A stretch of DNA of 64,000 bases, from positions 30,704,709 through 30,768,708 of the forward strand of contig CM059197.1 in assembly GCA_030323885.1 (NCBI GenBank). Direction: 5' to 3'. Positions 1-10,782 of the stretch are shown here, one piece after another (the first letter of the stretch is position 1; each line of letters opens with the position of its first letter). This DNA comes from Branchipolynoe longqiensis. Its lineage: Eukaryota > Annelida > Polychaeta > Phyllodocida > Polynoidae. Below the pieces are notes generated by a model. It saw only the letters and a program-made list of their open reading frames with translations, was not told the DNA's origin and did not search any database. The translations under genes and the position numbers were made by a program.

Positions 1-94
1 GAGCATTTCCTATTCATTTTAATTACTTTGGTTGTGTATTGGTGCAAGCCTTAAAGGAGCAAAGACATGACCAACACAACTTTATTCAATCAGA

Positions 95-412
95 ATTGTC
101 ATTTCTTTTCTTGAAGATTTATACTGCCTATCATGGATAAGTCTGAATAGACTTGTTTTCACCATTAGACAGTTTGTCAATAGAAAGCCCAAGCCTACAC
201 TTTTACCGCCCCAAGGGATTTTTAACCTCGCATACCACATAGACATGGTATGAGAGCAACTGGCCTTTGATAACACTGTAAGTTATACACAGCGGTGGAA
301 ATCCAAATTGGCAGAGGTGGGGGGGTATGGGGAATTGAACCACCAACCTTCAGATTAGGAGTTCGACCTAATAAAATTTCAGACACTCTAACCACTCAGC
401 CACAGAGAACAC
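95..412 (-). mobile_element. tSINE-B copy 1 (tRNA-headed SINE)
   Basis: Reads on the minus strand from a tRNA-like head at 412. The head has a promoter A-box-like stretch (TGGCTGAGTGGTTAGAG) and a B-box-like stretch (GTGGTTCAATTCCCC). The body runs leftward to about 95. A second copy at 4535-4848 aligns over the whole length with scattered differences, which defines the family. No tRNA gene is claimed: the acceptor stem does not close and the sequence continues into a non-tRNA body. The long open frame at 82-276 is only this body translated. Confidence 0.72.
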
Positions 413-730
413 CATGATGGAATATGATTATTCATGATTGGTATATCTTGAGCAACATATTGTCTGTAAATTATTTAGGACCCAATCAAGTGAAACTGTT
501 AGTTTAATACCATTCGACCCTAATACCCTTTCACGGCTGTTACAGATATTCTTAGTATTTCTAAGTGAAATACCACAGTTAATATGTCTAGAATTTTAAT
601 TTCTTTTTACAAATCTAGTAAATATTAATGTATAAAGGACATGTTAAAATCAGGTGACCACACTTTAATGCCAATTGTCTATCTGCTAATGTTGAGCCGA
701 GTGCGGTGGGCATCGAATAGGCCTGAGCTT
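413..730. other. Unassigned intergenic DNA
   Basis: No coding, RNA or repeat signal recognised. Confidence 0.4.
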
Positions 731-786
731 GGTTGGTTGTTGGAGTTTTACGTCCTGGCAACATCTAAGGTCATATCAGGACGGGG
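731..786 (-). mobile_element. tSINE-A tail-only fragment
   Basis: Contains only the last ~55 bp of the tSINE-A family, in reverse (TTGGAGTTTTACGTCCTGGC and the following CATCTAAGGTCATATCAGG). The body and head are missing. Similar tail-only insertions at 22304 and 31178 have target duplications, so this may also be a 5'-truncated insertion. No duplication was identified here. Confidence 0.75.
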
Positions 787-1520
787 TAGGGCTGAGCAAT
801 TATTTATGTGAAACCTAACAACTCCTGTGAATACTTCGAGTCCCACATGGTAGGATCAGAATAATTAGGGGCACTTATCTCACTCACACCTGGTGTAAAC
901 CAGAGTGTCCCTGATTCAAGCGCAATTATTCCAGCTCTGAAGCCTATGCGGAACATGCCATAGCCATACTAATAACCATAGATCCCGCTCACTGAGTGTT
1001 CACAAACTCACTGCTGACACACAATTTTCGCGTGGCCTAAGTTATGTATGACCATTTGGCTGTGGCATTTCGTTGTTCGCCAGGCTGTGTGCACACCTGG
1101 CTTCTGCCTGGTCTGCCTGTCATCCCATAATGCATAGCGCCCGTAAGTCACCATGTATCTGCCATCCAAACTCCCTGTTTCACACTGGGTGACTGCGCAT
1201 CTATGACAAGGGCCTTAACTGCTGTCATTTGTTAGCACCCTCGCCATTACATGTGCCACATACATCCCCACACACCGCGCCATAGCCATTTTCCCACGTC
1301 AATAAATCAACATTATTAGCGTTTTCGTTCCTAAACCCCGTGAGGGAGGGATGCATTGAGGTACACATAAATATTGTGCATGGTAACCTCAGATCACACT
1401 TTCTGCGACTGTTCTGAGATGAGTTACTGAAGTAGTTGTCATTATGATAATTCCCTTATTAGTTGATGTGTTTGCACTGCACAGGTGAATGGACTCTGAC
1501 ATATTAATAAAAGAACATTT
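787..1520. other. Unassigned intergenic DNA
   Basis: Single-copy in appearance within this window. I see no ORF with protein-like character and no repeat shared with other parts of the window. Confidence 0.4.
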
Positions 1521-1686
1521 GGTTTATGGTTTATTGGAGTTTTATGTGCTAGCAATCTATAAGCTCATATCAGGATGCATACTGAGTTGTGACAGTGTGC
1601 AACCATAGTGACTTAATAGTGCTGCCCTACTTGGATAATGCACTACTGGCACTATGACCCGATGTTCCACTGTCTCACATTATCTC
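1521..1686 (-). mobile_element. tSINE-A, old 3' half
   Basis: Diverged minus-strand copy covering the tail (TTGGAGTTTTATGTGCTAGC) and about half of the body, including the segment with TGCTGCCC and CACATTAT. The head is absent. Divergence is clearly higher than in most copies, suggesting an old insertion. Confidence 0.65.
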
Positions 1687-1742
1687 AAATGTGTGACAAA
1701 AAATAGAAAAACTAACAGATTAAAACACTAATCGCGTGGGTG

Positions 1743-1830
1743 CAAAATAGGCTAAATTCAAGGCTTTTCAATGCCTTGAAATGGGAAAAAATGAAGACTT
1801 TGCAAGAAGTTTCAAGGCTTTTGTACCGTG
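1743..1830. repeat. Fragment of a TTCAAGGC/GCCTTGAA repeat
   Basis: Carries the near-palindrome TTCAAGGCTTTTCAATGCCT followed by TTGAAATGG and GAAATGAAG. The same words recur at 40455-40690 and 61085-61125, so this is an interspersed repeat of unknown class. Confidence 0.5.
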
Positions 1831-2075
1831 CATAAAGAAAGCCTATGCAGCTATGTACCTATTGCCTGCCCCATACCTGTCCCATCGGGTGGGTCATTGG
1901 GGCTGAATGACCCCAATGGTCACAATTTTACTGGCGTGGCCCTCAGCCTTGATTAGGCTCTAAATAATTCCAAGAGAATAGGTTCTTTCAAAATATACAA
2001 ACTGTGGATAGTCATATTCGCTCATTAAAATTGTGAATAACTAAGGTTGTGCTGATCATGTTATTGCCCCTTTAA

Positions 2076-2745
2076 AGGCCCTGTCACACTATGACATAAC
2101 GACGTCAATGTAGAGAGAACGTGAAGAACGTTGAACTTTTCGGCGTAGTATGCAAATTTGGGCACAAGTTGAACGTGGATGCAGCGTAGTGGATGAGAGC
2201 GTAACGTCGGTAAAGCATAGTGATACCGTCATTCAACGAGAGAGGACAACGTCATTACGCTAACAGGACGTTATGAACGTTATTCCATCGCCAGAAGAAC
2301 GTTACATGATGTTACCTACGTCATAAGACGTTGAACGGACATTGAATGCATGTTCTCCTGATGTTCTCCTGACGTTCTCCTGACGTTCCCATTACGCCCC
2401 GTGGGCATTTGCACTCGGTTTAATGTGGGTCAACATAGTGGAACATAGTTGAACGTAGTGAGCAGTGTTGGAATAACGTCCGTTTAACGTCATTGACGTT
2501 CACTGAACGTGAACAGAACGTACGGCGAACGTAAACCCTTACGTTTGAGCTACGTCAACATTTTTGAACGGGTTCAAAACTTTGACGCGCACCGTCGTAA
2601 GACAACGTAACATGATGTAGCTCGACGTCAGTCTAATGTCATTCTGACGGTCATCATGATGTCACCCAACGTACGTCAACGTAATGACGAAACGTGATCA
2701 TGTCAGGCTTAAGTTTGCTTGTTACGTCATAGTGTGACAGGGGTA
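2076..2745. mobile_element. FB1, fold-back MITE with ACGT words
   Basis: Terminal inverted repeats read about GGCCCTGTCACACTATGACG on the left and TACCCCTGTCACACTATGAC on the right (reverse complement). TAA flanks both sides (2073-2075 and 2746-2748), giving a 3-bp target duplication. The interior is a dense field of AACGT/GACGTCA words in both orientations and has no ORF. A central palindrome lies at 2561-2580. FB9 (55183-55698) is a same-subfamily copy, sharing for example GTATGCAAATTTGGGCACAA. The TSD length matches PIF/Harbinger (TWA), but no transposase is present, so that class is an inference. Confidence 0.82.
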
Positions 2746-2811
2746 TAAGGATCAAGTCTCATACGTCTACTTTCCTCGAAAGTGAATCGCAAGAGTGACC
2801 ATATTCACACG

Positions 2812-2907
2812 TTAAAGCTGCATATTCTGATGAAAGCATAAACCTTTCGAAACCAAACCAGACTTGGGTTTCATTCTACATATCCATCTTAGATACTGGT
2901 GCACTTA
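2812..2907 (+). mobile_element. K1, left end of a K MITE cut by T1
   Basis: Begins TTAAAGCTGCATATTCTGATG and follows the K consensus up to GGTGCACTTA, where the T1 element begins. The remainder of K is not found to the right of T1. Confidence 0.65.
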
Positions 2908-3500
2908 TAGACTACATCACGGTTCCAGCGGCGCGGTGCTTTGTGGGATGCATCAGAGCAACCCCCCCCCCCCCCAAAAGCACATGGCACATACTAATAC
3001 ACTGGGTGCAGCTATGAAATGTGCTAGTTTCAGCTCATCTCAGCTCTTGTTTGAAACATAGAATACTAACTAAAAAAATATATATAATAAATTAAGATAT
3101 TAATCTTTTATCCAGCATTGCATTTACATCAATATAACCAGCACATCGTATGCCATGTGCATTTAGATTTAGAAAGAGCTAGGCACTCAGACTAGTGTCA
3201 GAGCTATAGCCAGAGTACTCAATGCATTGTCAATGGCAGTGAGCAATCTCCATGCAGAAAAAGTAAAATATTGATAAAACCACACCACCTAGAGACAAAC
3301 CGCTTGGAACACATATAGAATACATGTTTAACAAAAAGATTATATTAGATTTATAAGGTTAGGGTTTAGGATTTCTATTAATTTTGAATAAAACTGACAT
3401 TTTTCAATGCGCGTGTAGGCAAAGTCAATGGCCATACGCCTTTGCTTTGCTCCCATGGCCGTTTTCAGCGCATGCGCAGTCGGAACCGTGATGTAGTCTA
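2908..3500. mobile_element. T1, ~593-bp TIR element
   Basis: Perfect 19-bp terminal inverted repeats (TAGACTACATCACGGTTCC), flanked on both sides by TTA (2905-2907 and 3501-3503). The left part matches T3 (GCTCATCTCAGCTCTTGTTT). The right part from about 3210 matches the tandem array at 49565-50240. A C-run lies at about 2967-2977. No transposase; non-autonomous. Confidence 0.8.
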
Positions 3501-3527
3501 TTAAACTGTTATTGCTGAGTAGAACAA

Positions 3528-3837
3528 AGGCTTCAGTCACACTACAGCTTGCAACCACTTGCGACCACTTTGCGACCAAAAGCCAGCGACCTCCTTGCGA
3601 CTAAAGCAAAACAAAAAAAAAGGCAGGAAAAACAATTGTCAGCGATCAGTGACTGATTGCAAGTGTTGAAAATGGTTAGTGACTTCCTTGCGACTGTTTT
3701 GGTTGCACCTGCAACCTCCTTGCGACCAAAATGGTAGCCTAGAGGTCACCGACCGGTCACCGAACAATTTACGATCGCCATTTTTGTATGGTCGCAAAGT
3801 AGTCGCAAGTGATCACAAGCATAGTGTGACTGGGGTA
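3528..3837. mobile_element. FB11, fold-back MITE with TTGCGACC words
   Basis: Left end AGGCTTCAGTCACACTACAG; right end reverses to TACCCCAGTCACACTATGCT. The right flank is TAA and the left flank CAA. The interior is mostly (T)TGCGACCA, AGCGAC and related words in both orientations. FB12 at 51752-51946 is a shorter relative with the same words. Confidence 0.75.
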
Positions 3838-4123
3838 TAAAATGAACTACGAGGCGGAAACTGACGAGGCAAGTCTGCAACTCGATTACCAGTCCCATCC
3901 TTCCAATTCCAACTGGTCCCTGTGCCCCCTGGCTGCACTTTCCGCCACGACTGTCTTGTAAAGTATGCGCATGCGCTAACATTTGTCATTCAAGGAGTGT
4001 ACGTGTGTACACTGCCTGACCAAACTACACTGAGGGAGATGACTTGTCGTCTAGTCACTTCGGTCTCTCCACCCTCACTATGGTTACAATTGCTCCACAG
4101 GGAACAGCTAACTCTCTCATATA

Positions 4124-4325
4124 CAGTAAAAGCCTCTCTGGCTGACCACTCCGCAGATCGACCACTCACCTATATCGATTGCTTTATTTGGGTCCAAAAC
4201 GATCCCCCATACAAAATAATTGTCTGATTGTAATGAAATGGAAAAACTCCCTAAGCCGACCACCTCCAATAAATGGACCATTTAAAGTCGGTCCCATGGT
4301 CGGTCGATTTAGAGAGGTTTTACTG
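4124..4325. mobile_element. P4, 202-bp pogo-like MITE
   Basis: Ends CAGTAAAAGCCTCTCTGGCT and, reversed, CAGTAAAACCTCTCTAAATC, flanked by TA on both sides. CAGT...ACTG ends plus TA duplication are the pogo/Tigger pattern. The interior repeats CGACCAC and GGTCGG. A relative with a lost right end lies at 47349-47575. Confidence 0.75.
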
Positions 4326-4530
4326 TATAGGATGTATAATCTATTATGCAGATGTAAATAGGTGGAGAGTATCCCTATTATTAGTATTGTCCTTGCTCGT
4401 TATTATTGCCAATCGCTGGCGTGCCTGCATTTGCTTACATGAGAGCCGCCAGCGGGCAATTCCTGCTGGGCGCGCGGCAAGTCAGTCACTTTCTTACCTG
4501 AATTTCGAAGTGCGATACAAGGTCATATAA
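4326..4530 (+). repeat. Repeat R, copy 1
   Basis: Starts with ATAGGATGTATAATCTATTA and ends near GCAAGTCAGTCACTTTC. A diverged copy lies at 62866-63065 and a third start lies at the window's right edge (63964-64000). Class unknown; no terminal repeats found. Confidence 0.5.
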
Positions 4531-4534
4531 GTTC

Positions 4535-4848
4535 TTTTTTTCTTCTTGAAGATGTATAGTGCTTATCATGGATAAGTCTGAATAGACTTGTTTTGACCAT
4601 GTTTTGTCGATAGAACACCAAACCTACACTTCTACGGACCCAAGGGATTTTTAACCTCCCACACCACATAGACATGGTATGAGAGCAACTGGCCTTTGAT
4701 GACGCTGTAAGTTATACACAGCAGTGGAAATCCAAATTGGCAGAGGTGGGGGGGAGGCATGGGGAATCGAACCACTGACCTTCAGATTAGGAGTCCGACC
4801 TAGAAAAAAGTCAGACACTCTAACCATTCCTCCACAGAGAACAGCACA
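4535..4848 (-). mobile_element. tSINE-B copy 2
   Basis: Minus-strand copy of the element at 95-412, including the tRNA-like head at the right end (TGGCTGAGTGGTTAGAG becomes GAGGAATGGTTAGAG here) and the G-run next to the B box. Confidence 0.72.
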
Positions 4849-5500
4849 ATGATATATAATGATATAGGTTATACATATGATACCTGATGTATGTGATTGA
4901 TACACATGATATTCATGATATAGGCCCGAATAGTATTAGGGTATGTATAATTTGGGCTGAACCTGATTCCATAATTTCCCAGTACCGTAAGCCACTATTT
5001 TACAGTACTATGTGACATACATATTTAGTGTTATGATCAAATCGATTTGATCATATCATTATATATTCAATGATATGTCCAAATACTGAATATAACACGA
5101 AATGGCATTCCATAATATATGTATATATGTATATATCTGTATATATATATATATATATATATATGATGTATAAATATTATGCGAGTATAAATGCGCATAT
5201 GGAAAGATTCCCTATATTGGTCACCCTTGTGCTGTGTACTACTTTACAGGTGACCTCTTTTCACTGTTGGGACAGGTGGCGCCACCCCCCTCCCCCCGCC
5301 CCTCAAACCCGTACCAGTGCAGCGAATACTGTCACTCGTGCACTGGAAATATGCATGTAATATGACATATAAAATAATCAAACCTTCATCCTATTGCCAT
5401 GCATAATTGTCCATAACGTTCCAAAACCATATATAACAAAAGTCCGGAAAATCTTATTTTAAATTTACAAATCTTCCAAGTTTCCAGTCACTTCGCCTAT
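4849..5500. other. AT-rich intergenic DNA with (AT)n
   Basis: Contains a (TA)n microsatellite at about 5138-5164 and a diffuse GTATAT tract. The left part repeats ATGATAT motifs. Nothing coding recognised. Confidence 0.55.
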
Positions 5501-5742
5501 GTGGCTGTACAGCTCCTTTCATGCCTAACGTATACATAACATACGGCCGACGTAAAGTCCGAACGTTGTCGTACATCGAAAGTTTTGTGCATGCACAAAA
5601 CTTTGCCAAACCCCTGGCACACAACGCCGTATCTCAATGAACGTCGACATACATTGACGTATACCAACAAGCGCCTAACGCACGCGTAACGCATAATGAC
5701 GTAGCGGCCAAAAATCACATACACCGTAATGTGACAGCCACT
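5501..5742. mobile_element. FB2, degraded fold-back MITE
   Basis: The right end reverses to AGTGGCTGTCACATTACGGT. The left end GTGGCTGTACAGC is damaged. The interior has ACGTA/CGTATAC words and a clean palindrome at 5577-5605 (core GTTTTGTGCATGCACAAAAC), the same palindrome family as in FB3, FB4 and FB10. Confidence 0.65.
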
Positions 5743-6301
5743 TAAGAACTCATGTTGTGACTATCAGCCGACTCTGCAGCATGCTCTGAAAAAAGGTCCT
5801 ATATACGATTTCCATTCCTACCCTGTCTTTTGGCAGGTAGCAGCTCACTTTGGATACTCTGTGGAAAACCTCAACGTGTGGGTAGCAGCTCACTGTGCAG
5901 CATGCCTCATGGAAAAGGTCTTATAGGGGAGTTCTACCATCAACCCACCCTCTGGTTGTATGTACTTTCAGTTCAAATCAATAAAACTGTTTGACCTCGT
6001 GATTGACAGGTCAGTCACCATGGTAACTGTCTCGTTAGTGTTTGTAATATAACTAGTCACCACACAGGTAGAAAGAAGCCACATCGTGCCAATAAATGAA
6101 TTATGTCCTGGTTGTTGGCCAGAGGAGAAGGATATAAACATAAAAATACAAATGGCAGCACCACGTGACCTCCTGAACTAGAACGCCTCCCTCAAATAAG
6201 GGCGCGGGAGAACCAGGGTCTCAATTGGCAACCGACTGGTTTGTCCTGCCACTGAGAGTTGGGCCTTTTAAGGATTTCTTTTCTCAAAGACCCCTCACCA
6301 A
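5743..6301. other. Unassigned intergenic DNA
   Basis: A short internal direct repeat (GGTAGCAGCTCACT at about 5836 and 5881) is the only structure I see. Confidence 0.4.
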
Positions 6302-6633
6302 AGGGATGGCCGAATGAGTTGAGCGTCCGTTTCCCATTTGGTAGATCGTGGGATTCGAAGCCATGGGTTGGAACCCTAGTCGAGTCAAACCAAAATTGAT
6401 ACGTGTCGATTCCTAGCCAGGCGCTCGACATTATTAGGATAGGGCAAGGACTGGTTGGCTCAATGGCAGGATAATGTGACTGAGTGGGATATCAGGTCAT
6501 GGTGCTGGCGGCCTGCTCTCCTAATGGGGTAGTATTATAAAGTTGCCGTGAGTATGCACTGTCACAACTCAATACCCATCCGGATATGACCTTAGGTATT
6601 GCCAGGATGCAAAACTTTAAAAAACAAAAAAAG
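6302..6633 (+). mobile_element. tSINE-A, full length, head type 1
   Basis: Plus-strand copy with the tRNA-like head GATGGCCGAATGAGTTGAGC (A box) and a B-box derivative GGTTGGAACCC. A GAGTCAAACC junction, body (GATAATGTGACTGAGTGGG) and tail (TGACCTTAGGTATTGCCAGG) follow. A-rich 3' end at 6611-6633. Head type 1 (with TAGATCGTGGG) differs from type 2 as at 27289. Confidence 0.85.
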
Positions 6634-7540
6634 CAAAGATCCCTCAGTGACAACAAGTAGATATTCGGCGAGTAGATAAAATAGGGCGCGACCATTAGCA
6701 TGCACCAACAAGGTGCAGCACCTAGCAACTGTTCTTACTCTGCTCCAGTTGTCACTTCGCATTCAGCTGATTATCCCCCCCCCCCCCCCCCCACCTCTCA
6801 GTCTGGAAAGGCAATGACATTAGCGCCACTGCTTTGACAGCCGGAAGTCAGCTGACTTGGCTTAATGAGTCACAGCAGTTGCAAATAATCATTAGTGCTG
6901 TATGTACATGTAGGTAGCAAGTGCCTTTTAAATCCATTTGTCAAACTATAGAAGATAGCCAAAAACCTTAAGTACCAAGCTGAAGAATAATAATTAGAGT
7001 AAATCTTCAAATTATATTTTCGCATAAATTATGCTAATTAGGTAGCCAAAATAGCCAATGAACCTTCGTCATTGCAAAACTGTCATGCAGGATATCTCAG
7101 CTGTCCCACATAGTCATGCATTTGATAAAAGTTTTACATGATATGTATATCAATGGTCTCATGGGAACAGATTTGTTCTAGATGGGTTCAATTGTTTTCC
7201 TCGCACAATTTTAATTTTCCTAAATTTGGTGTATACAAATTATATATTAATCCCATAAAATGAACACTTAATAGAATAATTATTGACAATTTCCACCATC
7301 AGTCCTTATATAACTGCCTGAAGTTGCTTCACTAAGCTCATGGAGTTATTTTGAATAATATAGGAGTTATGGTGTTGAAAGAATGGCTTTGAAAAATATA
7401 TGATTTTAAAAGGCGTTGATTAATTTGTTAAAAAGCAACTTTTATGTATCGTACAGATCATCTCAGTACTGACCTTGTCACACAAGTCATCATTTCAGCT
7501 CTTCTAGTTGAAAAAAGACCCTCAATAATATTAAATTTGC
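6634..7540. other. Unassigned AT-rich DNA with a C-run
   Basis: A C homopolymer lies at about 6775-6791. The rest is AT-rich with no repeat or coding signal recognised. Confidence 0.4.
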
Positions 7541-8205
7541 ATAATCCATTGTTTAGAAAGAAAGCAATGTCATATTCCTTGAGATGAATATATTAGGATG
7601 ACCATTCTAAGCTACCGTATTCTAACTTGGAGTAATTTCTTTATATGGTAATTGATTGACTTAAAGGATATTGCACAATCCATCGTTTAAGAAAAGTTAG
7701 ATTTCTTGAGATAAATAAGTATATTAGGGTGACCTCTATCATCATCATCATCATCATCATCATCATGCTGTCGGTCGCGATGCGACAAAGACTGCTTTCA
7801 TGAAAGCTGCCTGCAAATGTGTTGAAGTCCTGCTGGCTTCTGCAAGTTACCAGCGGCACTCTCTCGGAGAGCAAATAGAGGTTTCACACCGGCAAGAACA
7901 TGTCAAGACAGGCGCGAAACTATTTGTCCCTGCAGTGGCTGGTCGGGAGATGTTGGGAGTTCCATACATCAACCACCCTTAATGCTGCCACATTGACATG
8001 GTTTTCTGTTTAGGGTTTGCTCCTTTAGCCTTCGGTTCTGTCAAGAACCTGTTCCACAAGGCAGTGGTTTACAACTCTGCAGGGCGAGGGCGTCAAACTC
8101 CCTGAGGTATTGCTATACTTGCAATACCTGTGACCTTTATAACCTACCGTATTCTCTAGTTTGGAGTAATTTCTTTGTATGGTAATTGGTTGATTTTAAT
8201 GATAG
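7541..8205. repeat. Two-copy ~128-bp tandem repeat, second copy interrupted
   Basis: Unit one (about 7541-7665) has AATCCATTGTTTAGAAAG, TATTAGGATGACC and ACCGTATTCT, then GGAGTAATTTCTTTATATGG. Unit two begins at about 7674 and is split by the retroposon at 7736-8129. It resumes at 8137 with ACCGTATTCTCTAG and GGAGTAATTTCTTTGTATGG. Confidence 0.6.
7736..8129 (-). mobile_element. (ATG)n-tailed retroposon, copy 1
   Basis: Flanked by a 7-bp duplication GTGACCT (7729-7735, 8130-8136). On the minus strand it starts with a hairpin (AGGTATTGC ... GCAATACCT) and ends in (ATG)n, which here is the (ATC)n at 7740-7766. A second copy at 63207-63643 is in the other orientation. This copy lacks ~56 bp present in the other, between two TTTCATs, so a microhomology deletion is likely. 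A microsatellite tail plus variable-length duplication suggests LINE-type (RTE-like) mobilisation. Confidence 0.7.
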
Positions 8206-8247
8206 TTGACGTAAGAGCCCGCAAATGTTTGTGTGTGTGCACACCTA

Positions 8248-9007
8248 TAGACTAGATCGCCATTCCGACTGCGCATGCGCTGAAAACAGCGTCGAAAGAA
8301 AAACATAGGTACTCGACCATTGAGTTTGCCGATACACGTAGGGCAAAACTTCGATTTTATTCCAAATTAATCAAAATACATAGCAATTGGCCATAAACAT
8401 GGATGCACACATGCAATATAATGATATAATGAATATATTTAAGACTAAACTAGCCATAGTTAATCATTTTGAGCTAAGAAACATACTATTCCCCACAAAA
8501 CAAGCAGTCATTTCACAGGCTGATGTTTAATCACCATGTTTAATATTTGTTCTAAATATTAAAATGTCAAATGTGTCAACAGAAACTTGTTTCAAAGAAA
8601 TACATAACCAATGTCTGATTAACCCTACCTATTTCCTAGCTCTACAGATGTTATTAACCTTAGGATATAAATAAAAACATGAATAAAATAAGTAAAACTG
8701 ACTCTGGCTATAGTTCTAACACTAGCCTGAGTGACCATTTTTCTCTAGATCTAAATGCAGATGGTATAATACATGCTGATTAGATTGAAGTACATGCAAC
8801 GCCAGATAAAAGATTAACATCTTAATTTATTATATATATATTTTTAGTTGGTATTCTACGTTTCAAACAAGAACTGAAATGAGCTGAACCTAGCACATTT
8901 CATAGCTGCACCCAGTGTCTTAGCATTACCCATGTGCATCGCGTGCGTTTGTTTTTCTTCCACACATCCCACAATGCACCGCGCGGCTGGAATGGCGATC
9001 TAGTCTA
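8248..9007. mobile_element. T2, ~760-bp TIR element
   Basis: Perfect 19-bp inverted ends TAGACTAGATCGCCATTCC. The interior is AT-rich and aligns in reverse orientation with T3 (17383-18136), e.g. CATGCGCTGAAAAC near the left end and TTCATAGCTGCACCCAGTG near the right. No coding capacity. Confidence 0.8.
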
Positions 9008-9137
9008 GCGAAGCCAAGTTAAGATTGATTGATTGATTGATTGATAGGTGGTTGCTTTACGCCGAAGCCAAGTTAAAGAGGGGAGTGGGGACAGAGCATT
9101 AATAATGAGTTCACCAGTTTCTAAGTTGGATATCTAA

Positions 9138-9412
9138 TGCCTGGTACACACCTACCGTATATGATTCGCGCACTAAAACTTGCAACTCGACCCGACCCGC
9201 TTAAAACTGACAACGGGCCGATTCATTTTTCGAATCGCGAATCGCAATCGTAATCGGCCCGTTTTAGCCCTAAAACTGAGTTTTTAGTCGCGAATCGCAA
9301 TCGCTAGGTGTGCGCGGGGAGCGCACACCTAGCGATTTTTGTGCGCGAAACGGGCAGTTTTAGATCGTATACGGTAGGTGGGTACGCACAAACGGTAGGT
9401 GTGTACTAGGCA
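9138..9412. mobile_element. FB13, fold-back MITE with ATCGCGAATCG words
   Basis: Inverted ends TGCCTGGTACACACCTACCG and, reversed, TGCCTAGTACACACCTACCG, flanked by TAA on the left and TTA on the right. The interior has CGAATCGCGAATCG and TCGTAATCGG words. A perfect 12-bp-stem hairpin at about 9306-9334 (CTAGGTGTGCGC/GCGCACACCTAG) repeats the terminal ACACACCTA word inside the element. FB14 is a second copy. Confidence 0.82.
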
Positions 9413-9502
9413 TTAGTATGTAAGATCAAATCTACATATGTGTTTGATAAATATTATGCTAAAATCGGATTTTTCTAACTTTTTAGCCTAATTGTGGGAT
9501 AA

Positions 9503-9837
9503 GGCCCAACAAAAGAAGACAATTGGTGATCGTCCACGCCCGTGTCTGAAAAATCGTCCGCCCTGATTTTTTTGTTAACTGTTAAAAATGAGTCGGGCTA
9601 GCAAAAATTCAACCTTCATATCAGTTTTTAAGTCAATCATTTCATTCAGCAAGGGTTCGAACCCAGGGGTTCAAATCCGACGACCTACCAGAACGGGAGC
9701 CGGACACTCAATTCATTCGGAGATCACGTCTGGCTACGTATCAAGTCTATGTCAAAAATAAAAAATAAAAATAAAAACCGCCTGCCCGACCCTAATTTTT
9801 ATTTTAAAAGGACGACCACCAATTTATTTTATTTAGT
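9503..9837. mobile_element. G2, old copy of the GGCC MITE, holding a SINE head
   Basis: Starts GGCCCAACAAAAGAAGACAA after TAA and contains TTGGTGATCGTCC and CGGGCAGGCGG-type words, as G1 (25751-26104) does. The right end is eroded (TTTTATTTAGTTTAAG). A tSINE-A head fragment sits inside. Confidence 0.55.
9643..9735 (-). mobile_element. tSINE-A head fragment
   Basis: Minus-strand B-box region (GGGTTCGAACCC), ACCTACCAGAACGGGAG and CTCAATTCATTCGG of the type 1 tRNA-like head. Body and tail are absent. Confidence 0.6.
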
Positions 9838-10145
9838 TTAAGAATCAACTTAGTTAATATACACAAACAATAGGGATGTAAGGTCTCAAATCCGATATTC
9901 ATGTTATCACGATATTCATGTTATGTTTAATAAAAAAATAATATGACTTTATGACAGTTTGCCAAATTTATCAGTAGAAACTGACAATTTAAATTATCCT
10001 AACAAATTACCAGCCACTGCAAAGTACTAAAAAGTGGTCCCAGAGTGATCAATATGATTAGACCCAGCGCTGCAATGGACGTCACCATAGGGTCTGTGGT
10101 ATCGACACTATTTGGGTATTGTATGTCTACTTCAAGTAGGGGGGG
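9838..10145. other. Unassigned intergenic DNA
   Basis: AT-rich, with a short ATATTCATGTTAT duplication at about 9895-9924. Nothing else seen. Confidence 0.35.
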
Positions 10146-10485
10146 AGCGGGACATAGCTCAGGTGGTAGAGTGTCCAACTATGAAGATGTTGGTCATCTT
10201 ATCGATCCTGCTCAGTGATCCATTCACAGTTTGAGCTATTTTCCCTTCCAACCAGTGGTCAACAACTAGTTCATCAAAGGCTGTGGTATGTGCTATCCTG
10301 TCTGTGGGAAAGTTCATATAAAAGACCCCTTGCTGCTTATCGGAAAGAGTAGCCTATGTGGCAGCAGCGGGCTTCCTCCAAAGAAGTATGTCAGAATGAC
10401 CATATGTTTGACATTCAATAGCCGATGATACGAAAATCAATGTGCTCTAGAGACGTTGTTAAATAAAACACACATTTCTTTAAAC
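10146..10485 (+). mobile_element. tSINE-C, full length, gastropod-type SINE
   Basis: The head GGGACATAGCTCAGGTGGTA has a good A box and is followed by a B-box-like ATCGATCCTG. The body includes AGGCTGTGGTATGTGCTATC, TGTCTGTGGGAAAG and AAAAGACCCCTTGCTGC. It ends GACGTTGTTAAATAAAACAC. From recall this matches a SINE type abundant in gastropods; no search was run. A headless second copy lies at 30305-30545. Confidence 0.78.
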
Positions 10486-10544
10486 TTCAAGTCGGATTTG
10501 ATTCCATCGGCAAACAGCACTTAGCATGGCGTTAAAATTTAACT

Positions 10545-10765
10545 TCATGACCATGGACAGAATTTGGAAATTTGAAAATTGACCTTTTGGCAGTACACAC
10601 CACAGGCTCATTCAGAGGGGACCAGTGTGCATTTGTAAAGTGAAGTGAAGCATACTTCCCCATATTCATTTTGTCAGCCTGGTGGCTCCCCCTGGTGGAG
10701 GAGGTAGTGGGTGTCCAGTAACCGATCTGTTCCCATCCTTTATTGTCAGGATTCATCTGAATAAC
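10545..10765 (-). other. Exon-like open frame, unassigned
   Basis: Between tSINE-C and a tSINE-A lies ~220 bp with no repeat kinship in this window and an open minus-strand frame whose middle reads like protein (GWEQIGYWTP). An AG precedes it at a plausible acceptor position. It is too short and lacks an identifiable domain. A CTCF-like motif at 10685-10698 overlaps it. I cannot assign a function. Confidence 0.15.
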
Positions 10766-10782
10766 CCCGCTCGTCTCGCCGC

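Noticed and set aside
300..412. tRNA gene (also 33934-34002, 57447-57520 and all tSINE-A heads)
   Set aside because: A/B-box-like stretches exist, but acceptor and anticodon stems do not pair and the sequences continue into SINE bodies.
7801..7980. Conserved 60-codon frame shared with the retroposon at 63207-63643
   Set aside because: It is antisense to the inferred retroposon direction, and most substitutions between the two copies change the amino acid.
8095..8135. Helitron 3' hairpin
   Set aside because: A hairpin is present, but no CTRR end follows, the other end is an ATC/ATG repeat, and 7-10 bp target duplications contradict Helitron insertion.
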